A stretch of 64,000 nt of DNA from Calvatia gigantea (lineage: Eukaryota; Basidiomycota; Agaricomycetes; Agaricales; Lycoperdaceae), in the NCBI GenBank assembly GCA_025093985.1, contig JACAAK010000001.1:1488001-1552000 (forward strand), given 5' to 3'. The notes beneath the pieces are model-generated. The model saw only the letters and a list, made by a program, of their open reading frames with translations. It had not been told where the DNA came from and did no database searches. Below, in pieces: positions 37,101 to 47,823 of the stretch (its first letter is position 1; each line of letters opens with the position of its first letter). Both the position numbers and the translations under genes were made by a program.

Positions 37101-38629
37101 ACCCAAATGCTGCGAGAGCTGTACAGCTACTGCTGGTACATACTTCTATCTCCTACCTCTTTCATGGATCTAACCCGAATGTTACAGTGCACGGGTGGCG
37201 TACATGAACGTTGAACGTCAACTCAAATCACAGCATATCCCGTTCACCCACGTCAACCCGACGAGTGGCATGCCAGTCACGCAAGACCTAGCGCACATTC
37301 AATCCTCACTTGCACGCTCGGTCCCTGGAATATGCGTCCAATCGCAAGATATCCTTTCAGGAGTTCCTGCCGCAGAGGCTGCGATGCCGAACATCCGTGT
37401 TGTGCCGTTGAGGTGGTGGTCGGACCAAAACGCCCAGGTAGTGACGTGTGTCAAGTTGAAGTACGTTCAGCAACCGATGGGTAAGACGGCGGGTGGTGCA
37501 ATCATCAGGCCGTCGAAGAGGATAATATATGATACAAAGGAAGCAGTTGTATCGTTCCTGTCGGAAAATGTCGATACTTGTGTAGGCGAGTTTGTGGAAG
37601 AGTGGGCAAGAGTGTCGAAGATGGTGGTCATTGCGCGAGAAGGTCTGTCCACGTCACTCCTTGTTCTAGGCGTTCTGCCAAATGATGCTCTCATATCTTA
37701 GTTGCTCAAATGTCAAAGGAGAAACACTGGCATGATATCCGGCTGCTGTCATTTGATCTACAGACTGTGGAGTTCGCATACATGGAGGTGTGTTAATCCT
37801 CGAATCTACTGGTCTCTTGCTCAAACCCTTCCTCTTAGAACTATACTGTTTCAATAACTTGTGAAGATCAACTTTCGCCAACAGGAGGCAACTTTGCTCT
37901 CCGTTTTGCTCGCCGCAAACTCCCAGCAGTACTGATGCCCTCTTCACATGGCGTTCCCATGGATGAAGACATACCAGAAGGGGATCTCTTCAACCCCCAT
38001 GATGACGCGGAGCCATATTTTAGAGACATTCTCCGACAGGGCCATGGTCGACTAGCTCCCTCACTACACCGGCTTGTGACGCTATTACGAGAAACCCTAC
38101 CCATTGTTGCTGAATTGGAAGCCATCAGGAGGGACGAGGAGAAGAAAGATCGGGTCGTAGATACGTTCCCGAAGGCTGCCGGGTGGTACAGATTACTGTA
38201 TGGTGATCTCAGGTACGGCTTAGCTTTCACTTTACGACAAGAGTGACATTAATGGTTCATATATAAGACATGCCCTGGACTTCCGATTGATGAAAGACCA
38301 GGAGAGTGGCAATTCTCGATGGCTCGCGTTCACTCTACCCTTCCCCCGATCCCACGAAACCCCTCTCGAAATTAGACTCAGTTTCAGGAAATACCTTCCA
38401 GCATATACCCCAGTTTTCTAATATCATAACGGAGGTGGTAAAAGCTGCACTTGCCGCGGGTGACCTCCAGCCTAGTAAAATCGCGAGGGTAGACGTGGGT
38501 GTTGTGTGCGAATGCAATGCCGTACGGAAATTAGCGAGGGCGATGCATACACGCGTGACTGAAGTTTTGGCCTCCATTGATAGCAGAGCTGACACCGTGA
38601 TGCTGGGTCCACCCACAATTGTTTCATGA
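34177..38629 (+). CDS. MED14: Mediator complex subunit 14
   Basis: MED14/Rgr1 is the backbone subunit joining the Mediator head, middle and tail. The N-terminal hallmark is IPLGDLLQRVMQTIYAELTE, then LPGMSDVARKRTLADWVV and TKKQVVKLYAVAKWSRD, then QNITAFLMGQNQQFEDVT. Later exons give GRVYFTVPNLFEASLCLRGA, EFPRTPTGLLKRHIADEADS, ALGWANYMTVQMSRDRQS and GPDTRGFLFVQLANFQNHYL. Two short introns, for example the one splitting I-ADGRVY near 35043, have correct phases. The stop in the corrected frame is at 38627-38629. One extra base near 38301 (KDQ|RVAILDG) interrupts the last exon; read literally, the protein would end in an unrelated sequence. Estimated length is about 1,100 residues, normal. Confidence 0.85.
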
Positions 38630-39438
38630 TCTTTCTACTTTCTCACCAATTCTATTCACCTGTATGTCTTTACATTTATCACGGCATAACATCACTTGTT
38701 TTCTTCTGTATCTCATGGTAATAGCTATCGTGTATACTATTGTGAACCAGTTTACCTGGTTTATACGTGGACCTGAATTACATCCACCAAGATGCTGGGT
38801 ACCCAAAAAACCAGGACAATGGTAACCCGTGTGTAGTCAAGTCCCAAGGATACCAAACCTTTGCGGCATGTGGTAAAAATAAATATAGCATCAGCACTAA
38901 ACAAACTGCACGAAAGGAGGATCCAGAAGGTGGTGAATCGTAAACAGTGAGGGAACGTTACGTCAACGAAAGTTCGAACGGGTTACTTGGGCACTGATGA
39001 TACGAGGGGGCAAGTTGTATGGGGTTGATGAACCGCGCGTTATGAAAGGCAGAATGACGAAAGGGAACGAAAATGGTGACCACACGATGACTACTATAGA
39101 CTCCTAAGGGATCCCGGATTCAAGGCATTCCCTGTCAAGCTCGGAAGATATCCGGAGAAGGACGGGACCGCAACAAACAGAGACGGCGGACAATAACGAT
39201 TTAGCACATGAAACATGGGCCCCTGTGACAATGAAATGCATGGCCCTAAACCTTGGAGGAGTGTGGCGGCGGAAGGAACTCGGGCGTTGGTATGGAGTCT
39301 AGACTCTAGTGCAGACTTCGTCGGGCTTGGAATGGTGGGGAATGATAATCCAGTCCTCAAAAATCGGGGGTGCATGATTTTCGGACGACTCGGATTTATT
39401 AGCATGTGCTTGCTTTCACCGGTCCCGAATTACAGTGT
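38630..39438. other. Intergenic, convergent MED14 / SLX1
   Basis: About 800 bp between the two stop codons, holding both 3' ends. Open frames of up to 129 codons lack domain features; the 39215-39604 plus-strand frame is partly the shadow of SLX1. Confidence 0.4.
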
Positions 39439-42272
39439 TCAAGGTTTACCAAGAACTTCAAGCTCCGTCTGGCTTGGACTAGATTCTAACCCCACAATGG
39501 ACAAGTCAACGACTCCGGAACTTCCGTCGCCACTCCTATTACCCGAACGAGGGCGGCCTCTTTTTCTCCGAGTCTTCGCGACACCAACGATAGGGAGAGA
39601 TTGAAGGTCACCTCCACCAGAGCCCGCATTGGGGAGAGTAGATGTCGTAATCAACGGCTCATCCCCGCAGTCTTTCCATGTGCTCAAAGTATATTCCGCT
39701 CCCGCTTCTGTGGGTACCTTTTTTGGCCTGCCGGGTCTACGTTTCGTCGAAGGGCTGGCCATCGCGTCTACGGTACTGGTGGGTTTCCTAGCTTCGGCGA
39801 CGGTTTTGGTGGGCCTACCACGTCTGCGTGGGGGTGGCCCTATTTCTGGTCCTGATTGCGGTCGTGATTCGATAGTACTAGTAACTGGAGAGTCCACAGG
39901 CAGAGGGAAGAGTTTCCTCGGTCGGCCAGGCCTACGGGGCATGCCCACAGATTTTGATGGTAGAGAGTTAGGTACACCGGCATATCCCGCAGGTTCATCA
40001 GGTCCATGGCAGCGAGTTGTGGGTAGCTTTGGTCCAGAGGTTAGCAGTTGTTTCCTGGGTCGGCCGGGTCCACGACGCAGACCTGCAGATGTCAATGACG
40101 AAGGTTCAGGCGTATGAGAGAGTTTCTCCGATGGTCCAGGCCTGCCGCGAGTCTGACCTGGTCCTTTCGGCACTCCTGGTTCCAATACCACGGCGACTCG
40201 CTCTTCCTTTCTCGGTCTCCCTCGTTTCTTGCTAGTCCTCGAACTTGAGTCCAGCTCTGCTCTCCCCGGTCCTTTCAGGTAGCCTTGCCGACGGACTTGT
40301 ATCAGGCAAACTCGAAGTAAATCTAGCCTTTCTACCCCGTCTAGAGACAGTACCTTCGAGCGTAAGCAACTCCAACTCTTTAGTCAGATGTTCACTCGAG
40401 TCTAAATCCGAATCCAAGTTCAGAAACCCTTCCTCTTCCAAATCTTCTTCCGCTTCCAATGTCGCGCTGTCGACCTGTCCAGTATGTCGTCTATAGCATC
40501 CCTTGACTATGTCACCCCATAAAATATAGGTGTTGCAGGAGGTACATGTACCCCCGCGTGGAAGCATCCCTTTGCCTAGGTTAAAAGGATTTGAGGAAGA
40601 GGATGCGGGTATGGGCGCGGATAGAATATTTGCCGATAGGGTAGGAGAACGAGGTGATGTAGATGGTACCGGTGATGAAGGAGGGTGGGGAGACAGTTTT
40701 GATGATGACCAAGAGGACGCGGGTAAATGTAAGGGATGCGAAGGACTTGATGGAGATGGAAAAGGAGCAGGAGGTGAGACAGGTTGCCGCTCAATTTCTA
40801 ACCACGATTTCGCGAGACATGTTAGATGGGAGACAGATGTACACCCCGTATGTGTGCAAAGGGTCGTGCCGAGATGATTCTATTATGGTCATGATGGGTC
40901 CCCTGCGCGCACTACAAATCTCAAGATTTTGACGTACAGTGGCAAAATCATGTATTGGGGAGCCGCAAACCGAACACTTCGAAGCATGTCCCGACGCAAT
41001 GAGTGCCGTGTTTTTGGCCAGGTATGGGGCAGTAAAATGTTCTGTAACATTTGATGCATATCACATCAGCAATCAGCCAATTGTTCTCCATGCCACGCAA
41101 GCGAGCAACCAATGAGACAGATTGGGTAAGAAACTGGGGTATGAACAAAAATAGCGATAGAAGGACCGGGTGCATTACCACAATTAGGAACAGAGAAGTT
41201 CCAAAAAAAAAAAAAGAAGCACCAAAGATATCATACATCCCCTCGGGACTGGAGCCTGGGCAAAAAAGCCTGCGGAAAGGCCCTTGAACGAACCCGGACC
41301 CATAGTAACGTCCCGAAGGATCATGTGCAACTGATTCCATACCCCTCGCCCATCCTACTGGGCAGATAATATAGAGCAGCAATAAACCACCAAATGGACC
41401 AGGCTCCGGAGCACCAGCACTCAAAACCGAAGTAAAAACGAATGAGAACTCACCGTCGGTGACAGATATTGGATCTTGTCGTCCGGAACCTGGCAACCCG
41501 CTTGTACCATGTACACCCTCTAATTCGACAGAACAGGTGAACCCAGGTGGAAATAACAAATCATACTGCTGTCGATCCTGTTGTTGCCTGATTGCGACGT
41601 TTTCGCTACAAGCGTCATGGGACGCGCGTGAAGGTAACAAGGGCGAGGCAGATGTAAGAACATCCCAACATTGCACAGCTTCCTCGGTAAAAAGTTTGAC
41701 ATGGAGAGGCCATGTGCTGAACGGGTGTGTCCGTATCAGCATTTGCAAGACCCTAAAAAGTGGGTGCAAGCTAAGCACGCGACCTTGAGTGAGGCCATTG
41801 AAATAGAAACGAACAGGATGTTTTGTTCGAGCCTAGTTCCGCGTTTCTGGAAAACAGGACTTCCGGTGTCGTCGCGGAGATACCTTGACTTATGAGGATT
41901 CTGCCATGCATATTCGAAAGACGTGGCAGCCTGAGAAGATTGTCATGAGTGGAAGCAATGGCCGGGAGATGAGACAGACTGGCTTGGAAGGGAAACCATG
42001 AACAAGGAGTTGCATAATCCAAGGCCGATACGCAGCCGTTTCCCTGGCGCCTTGCTTGATAACACCATTGTGTTGTCTAAAGGAAGGAACGGGTAAATTT
42101 GGCCTGTCGGCCGAATGTCAGGAGACGGCAGCAGAGTCCAGACGCACCTTAATCGGCGCTCAGGATTCCGTGTGCTGCCGATATAGTTTCGGTATGACCG
42201 AAGTGTCTGAACAGATTTGAGAAGATAGCAAGCATAGAATGTTGGAAACGAATGTGTTTTGGATATTGTCAT
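39439..42272 (-). CDS. SLX1: SLX1 endonuclease with AT-hook tail
   Basis: Catalytic subunit of the SLX1-SLX4 structure-specific nuclease, cutting branched DNA in repair and rDNA maintenance. The GIY-YIG nuclease is at the N-terminus (FYACYLLKSV, YIGSTRNPERRLR, QHNGVIKQGARETAAYRPW, FEYAWQNPHKSR). After WPLHVKLFTEE a zinc finger runs CSVC, LCTHTGCTSVSHLTC and CTSCNTYILWGDIVKGCYRR. The tail, from about 40236 down, holds six AT-hook cores (KKRGRPRK, GPGRPRK, RPGRPRK, RRGRPTK, RPGRPKK, KRGRPRS) plus TRGRPG. Estimated length is about 700 residues, against 300-400 usually. A 412-nt intron (41042-41453) is exceptional here. Single-base shifts near 41782 (missing) and at 40264-40267 (extra in GGGG) interrupt the frame; the second lies just before the AT hooks, so whether the tail belongs to this protein depends on it. 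Confidence 0.83.
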
Positions 42273-42494
42273 GAAGAGGTTAAATGGTTCGTTAGACTAT
42301 AGGAGTGACCCTGTCAAGAACGCGTCGATGGAGGCACGTGAGCACTTTCCTTCAGGGGCTACCGGGTAATTATTAAATTAAGGACTCCATCTCATCAACA
42401 TGGACCTGGGTTGATTAAGTACGTTGGCCGCAAACTCTATTCTATGTACCGGCAAGGAGAACACGTCCATCACATATGACACAACAATACACGT

Positions 42495-43107
42495 CTAGAA
42501 ATCTACCCAGTGACCAGATACTAGATACGCATCGCGTTGGCCATATGGACATGTACGGTAGAGGTTTGGAATGATTTCGGAGGAGATACACATCCCAATG
42601 CTCTCATAAAACTTGAGAGCAGTAGAATTTGTTGTAGCGACGTGGGCATAGAGGACTATTCCCGCGCTTAGGGAGCCACTGAGCTCGTCAACGACAGCTC
42701 TGATGAGGCGACGGGCAAGGCCAAAGTGTTGGCATGCAGGGAGGACCCCCAGAGTCAGTATCTCGATCTGGGGGCGAGGTGAATCAAGTGCCTTAGAAAC
42801 CCCAAGAGCGGGAAGGGCGAATACGGGTGACTTTTGCAGGGCGGCAGAGATAAAAGCGACTGGCGACTTCGGCTGAGAGGCACGGGCGGCGACGAGACAG
42901 GCACGGGACGGAAGGAGCAGAAGCTGAGTGAAAAATGCGGGAGGATACTGTACGGGAAGTATCATAGACTACACCGCTTTTGTTTAGCAGCCTGTGGGTT
43001 AGAGTATATATACAAAGGAACACACTCACATGGAGAGCGCGAATGTCCGGGACATCGGAGGAGGTCAAGGGGCGGATGATGATGTCGTTCTGGGCTGCAA
43101 AGGACAT
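42495..43107 (-). CDS. GNAT N-acetyltransferase (NAA50/NAA60-like)
   Basis: GNAT-fold acetyltransferase of about 180 residues, resembling the NAA50/NAA60 N-terminal acetyltransferases. Beta-1 is IIIRPLTSSDVPDIRALH. After an intron near 42967-43030, SMILPVQYPPAFFTQLLL resembles the LPVxYP substrate motif of NAA50. Acetyl-CoA-binding motif A is EILTLGVLPACQHFGLARRL, a variant of the usual QxxGxG/A. Motif B is YAHVATTNSTALKFYESIGM. The phases at the intron agree (H|SMI). It starts 835 bp from SLX1's start on the same strand. Substrate preference cannot be inferred. Confidence 0.8.
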
Positions 43108-43566
43108 CGCAAATTAACCCAGGATCCACAGGGGGGACACCTTATGAAGATGCCCATTATCCGACGGGTCTGGAGGACTGAATACGAATATATGAACGGT
43201 GGCAGATGCTCTGTGTGCTCGACGCCCGTACGCGGGGAGCCGCTGGATGTAGAGAGCATGTGATAGAAAATGACATCTCATTCCGCATCTATCATTAATC
43301 GGGACACCGAAAGTCTTTAACTCGGGTCAAGCCGGTCCACGGAATTAGTATATAAATTTTACGAGTTATTCCACTCTTTTCCACCATCTCCCCCGTCTTC
43401 CGGTGAGTCCCATTCAACCGCATGATCTCCCTCGGCTCTTAAGTCACGATCCAATCCTCCCACGCCCCTTCGGATCTTGTCTTTACCCTTCCATCTCCTA
43501 TTCGTCATATATATAAGAAACACTCTTGCTCACCTTTCCTCCACAGCTTCGTCCATCTAACAAGAA
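43108..43566. other. Promoter region of PEP carboxykinase
   Basis: About 460 bp between divergent genes. It includes a TATA box and C/T-rich tracts (about 43375-43560) that look like the pyrimidine-rich 5' region typical of highly expressed basidiomycete genes. Confidence 0.5.
43508..43516 (+). promoter_or_regulatory. TATA box of PEP carboxykinase
   Basis: TATATATAA lies 50 bp upstream of the start codon, with a C/T-rich stretch on both sides. Suggests a strong, tightly started promoter. Inference from position and sequence. Confidence 0.6.
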
Positions 43567-45542
43567 ATGGTTCTCCCTCATCACACCCCCTACGTCACCC
43601 CTCACATCCTCCACAAGCACTATGCTCAGGCTGCCGAAGCAGATCAACATTCAAATTGTATGTGCCACTCCGCTCAGCCCCACCTATGACTGACACCCCC
43701 TCCAGTGATCGGCCGCGACCTCGAGTACTTCTCGCAGGCAGGGTTTGATATGGATCGCATCCAGATCAAGCGCAACGCTCCCGTGGCCCAACTCTACGAA
43801 GATGCCATCCGGAACGAGGGCGCCATCATCTCTTCATCGGGCGCCCTCATCAACTTCTCCGGAAAGAAGACTGGACGCTCCCCTAAGGACAAACGTATTG
43901 TCTACGAGGAGACTTCCAAGGACGAGATCTGGTGGGGCTCCGTCAATATCAAGATGGATGAGCGTCAGTTGTGGCTTGTCCCCAGCGTCCGATTAGACTC
44001 TCTACTTACCCTGAGTTCTCGATCCTAGACACTTTTGAGATCAATCGTGAGCGTGCCATTGACTACCTCAACACCCGCGAGAACGTCTACGTTTTCGATG
44101 GTTTTGCTGGAGTTCGTCCTATCTTTTTCGTTTCTTACTCAGTCTTTCTTATCTTCGTGTTTTAGTGGGATCCCAAATACCGCATCAAGGTTCGCGTTAT
44201 CTGCGCCCGAGCCTACCACGCCCTATTCATGGTACGTCATACTGGCTTCTTTCTTATTTTGGAAATTGACCTTCCATCTACTTCGCTTAGCACAACATGC
44301 TCATCCGACCAACTGAAGAACAGCTAAAGGACTTCGGCGAGCCTGATTTTATCATCTACAATGCTGGTCAATTCCCTGCCAACCGCTTCACCAAGGGCAT
44401 GAGCTCTACAACCTCTGTTGAGATCAATTTCAAGCGCATGGAGATGGTTATCCTTGGTACCGAGTACGCTGGTGAAATGAAGAAGGGTGTCTTCTCCGTC
44501 ATGGTAACTTTCGAATCCCAATTAGCCCAGATTTTTATTTAACTCCCCGTCCTTCTAGCACTACCTCCAGCCCGTCAAGTTTGGTCAGCTTTCGCTCCAC
44601 TCCTCTGCTAACGTTGGCAAGGAAGACGGCGACGTCACCCTTTTCTTCGGTCTTTCCGGTACTGGAAAGACCACACTTTCCGCCGATCCCAATCGTCTTT
44701 TGATTGGTGATGACGAGCACGTGTGGTCCGATACCGGTGTCTTCAACATTGAGGGTGGATGCTACGCCAAGTGCATCAACCTCTCTGCTGAGAAGGAACC
44801 TGATATCTACAATGCTATCAGGTTTGGTTCCATCCTCGAGAATGTTGTCTATAACCCGGCTACCCGTATCCCCGATTACGACGATGTCAGCATCACGGAA
44901 AACACTCGTTGCGCCTACCCTATTGAGTACATCCCCGACGCCCAAATCCCGTGTATCGTCGACCGTCAGCCCAGCAACATCATCATGCTCACTTGTGATG
45001 CCTTTGGTGTTCTCCCTCCTGTCTCTCGCCTCACGCCTGAACAAGCCAGCTACCATTTCTTGGCTGGTTATACTTCCAAGACCCCTGGTACAGAGGATGG
45101 TGTCTTGGAGCCCATCCCCACCTTCTCCACTTGCTACAGCGCGCCCTTCATCGTTCTCCACCCCGGCCGCTACGCCGAGATGCTCGCTGAGCGTATGGCC
45201 AAGCACAAGGTTGATTGCTGGTTGATCAACACTGGCTGGACGGGTGGTAAGTTCGGCAGTGGCAAACGATGCCCGCTCAAGTACACCCGTCGCATTGTTG
45301 ATGCTGTGCACTCTGGTGAACTCGCCAAGGCCGAGTACGAGAACTTTGGCGTGTTTGGCCTTTCGATACCGACGTCACTGGAAGGTGTCCCCAGGGAGCT
45401 CTTGAACCCTTCGCTTGCATGGAAGGATAAGGAGGCTTTCAACAAGGAGCTTAGGAAGTTGGGTGGCATGTTCCAGAAGGCGTTCGCCCTCTACGAGAAG
45501 GATGTCGAGCCCAAGGTGAGGCAGGCAGGCCCACAACTTTAA
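43567..45542 (+). CDS. PCK1: ATP-dependent phosphoenolpyruvate carboxykinase
   Basis: Converts oxaloacetate and ATP to phosphoenolpyruvate, the entry step of gluconeogenesis from acetate, lipids and amino acids. Motifs: [40 protein letters not shown] (P-loop), LIGDDEHVW (metal site), [16 protein letters not shown], and [17 protein letters not shown] near the C-terminus. Short introns fall near 43661-43705, 43962-44028, 44113-44163, 44231-44288 and 44503-44557, all with consistent phases (for example C|AC at EH-TFEIN). About 540 residues, the normal length for the ATP-type enzyme. No frameshift. A TATA box lies 50 bp upstream. Codon use is strongly C-ending, as expected of a highly expressed gene. 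Confidence 0.95.
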
Positions 45543-46309
45543 ACGCCGTTGTAAAATCAGGGCTTTTTACTTTCTTTGCCCCGTGCCGCGAGTAGTTTCA
45601 TTCGTTGTATTCCCCGATTTAATGACTTGATTCACCGCTGTCTGGCGTTCCCCTTCACCGAACGATTTCTTTTCTTCCCCTTATCTTTTGTTGATAAACT
45701 ACTCCTTTGGATGGCGAAATATAGAGACGTATCCGTGAAGGAAATTTGCAATATTAGACACTACTATTTCCATTTCGTATGTTTGTCAGTGGGGTTTGTT
45801 GGACCGTCCGAAACCCGGGTCTGAATTCAAGGTGCTCAGGAGATTCAACCTCACTGCTACTCGGTGTTGACAACGGACAATGGTGCACGAGCGTTCTTTC
45901 GTTAACGTACAGTAGCTCCTAGCCTAATTTATGAGCATTGATGATTTATTTTCGGGATAAATTTCTCCGATTTGCTTCGGGGACATCTTGACCTGGAACT
46001 CCGATGGTGGTTTGGCTTGGAAGTCTTCGTGTATGCAAGCACTGCCATGAGCGAGATTGGGGAATGTTTATAAGTTCCCAATATCAGCTCGACGAATTTC
46101 ACGGTAGAAGTATCTGAGGCACTTCTGTCATGCCCAGTTCTACCATGGCAACCTCCAAGACGCCAAAATCGCGACCCAACTACTCACCCACACCGCATTT
46201 AGGTTCATAATTTTCATTGGACTGCGTTCGAGTTTTACGAACGAGTGGAATAGACTGCATGACCCCAACTTGAACAAGCCCCCCCCCCCCCCCAAAAAAA
46301 AAAATAGTC
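45543..46309. other. 3' intergenic, convergent PCK1 / PHD gene
   Basis: Holds both 3' ends and the homopolymer tract at 46279-46304. No gene recognised. Confidence 0.45.
46279..46304. repeat. Homopolymer tract C15-A11
   Basis: Fifteen C followed directly by eleven A, ending 5 bp from the PHD gene's stop codon (on the transcript: T11 then G15). It lies within the presumed 3' UTR. Such runs slip in replication and are error-prone in sequencing. Confidence 0.9.
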
Positions 46310-47823
46310 TCAATATCGACCTCTTTTTAACGCGTCTACCCACTGTCTGGCGTCAAACTGGTATACTTGCGGCCGAACTTCGCCCAGTTTTTGAGCTACA
46401 ATCTTGCGTCTAGTAGCGCTTGGAGGGGCGGTAAGGCCTTTCTTCTTCAATGCTCGCACCCATGTATCATCATTATCTACACGAGCATTAATCCAATGAG
46501 GTGCAAGGCTTGATTCGCCCACCACCTTTGCGGATGTGCTTGCTATTGTCGCGGTAGTTTCCACCGGAAGGCTTCCCTTCTCATTGGTCGATGTGGATGG
46601 CAAGGGCTGTTCCGTCGGTGTGACATGCATGTGCTGGTTATTGTTCAAATCCAAATCGACAACATCGGAAGTGATTTCCTCAACGGACTCCTTCTCTTCG
46701 ACTTTCGCCTGTAGTATTTGTTGTTGTCGTAGTCTGTGTTCCCGTCTTCTACGTCTCTCCTTCTCTGCTGCATTCCGTATGAACTGGTCCCGCATGATAT
46801 CTTTTTCCGGCTGGGACAGGGGTTGACGGGAAATGGCTATCTTTTGGGCCGGCTGTACATCTGCGTCTTCACTAACCAGTTCTTTTCGATCCAAGGGGGG
46901 AGTGGGCAGTGTAATGTCGCTGCCCGGCCCCTCAGCCCCAGCGCGGATAGGTCCTTGGTGAGACGTGGTGAATTTGGGTGGCTGATCGTAAGATTGTGAA
47001 GGAAGTCTTGCAAGCACGGGTGGTCTATTCGATGAGTCGGAACTTTCTTCCTCTTCTTGAGCAAGGGGATGAGCAGTCGTAGAGATGTGGGTGGTCGACT
47101 TCTTATCAGTCGCAAATCTTTTGGTCGATGCTGGAGCTGAAGTACGGGTGGATGCAAGGTTCATACTCTGAACGGGTTTGGAAGAAGCATGGCGCGATGA
47201 GTCTGAGTCTGAGTCGTCAATGACTATAATATCGTCATCCTTATGGATACTAGGGGCAACACGACGCTCTGATTGCGTCGTTGAGGGCAACTGCTGCGAA
47301 GGCTGAGTTGAGGATTTGGTTCTCTCCCGTCCGCTACTTTGACTTTGGAAGGTATTAACGCGTCCAACGTTGGGAGGAAAATCCGAGGAATTGGGTATGC
47401 GGGATATGTTTTGGGGCACGGGTGTAGGTCGATGCGACTCTGAGGGCAGGAGGTTGCGAGAGGGCGGGGGTCGCGAGGTTGCTTGGGTTTGAGGAGGGGC
47501 CGCCGGTACTTGCGGACCTGGTGTGCCACCGACACTGGCGGTGCCACCCCGAGCGCAGCGTTTGCACTTCCATGCCTGAAGGCCGTTTTCCGGATCCCCA
47601 CTATTGTGAGCTTTTATCCGGAGGATAAGCTCTTGATCAGATACGGGCGGTATATGGCATCCTTTTAGATATTTCGATATGAACATTTGATTTACAAGTT
47701 GTCGCGGGAGTCGTGTCAGGAACTGGCATACTCACGATGGTGCCATTTCCGGCCGCAATCATTGCAAGTCAAGAGGAAGGCCTGGACAGTGCTATGCGAT
47801 TTGGAACACCTAGCACAAGACAT
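46310..47823 (-). CDS. PHD-finger-like protein of unknown function
   Basis: About 480 residues. The N-terminus forms a compact C4HC3-type finger split by one intron: MSCARCSKSHSTV, LLTCNDCGRKWHHR, then CHIPPVS and WKCKRC. The rest is low-complexity Ser/Pro/Thr-rich sequence with an acidic patch (DDDIIVIDDSDSDS) that resembles a SUMO-interacting motif. A basic helix (EKERRRRREHRLRQQQ) follows, and the end is conserved-looking (RKIVAQKLGEVRPQVYQ, QWVDALKRGRY). The intron join (R|CHIPP) has the right phase. Probably a nuclear chromatin-associated protein. Histone preference cannot be told from the sequence. Confidence 0.65.

Noticed and set aside
40948..41290. Minus-strand frame with hydrophobic stretch FFFFGTSLFLIVVMHPVLLS as a membrane protein
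   Set aside because: It lies inside the 412-nt SLX1 intron and has no independent start or domain.
41757..41788. A 31-nt intron in SLX1
   Set aside because: The phases do not fit. A missing base at about 41782 gives continuous sequence (VLSLHPLFRVLQMLIRTHPF) that suits the family.
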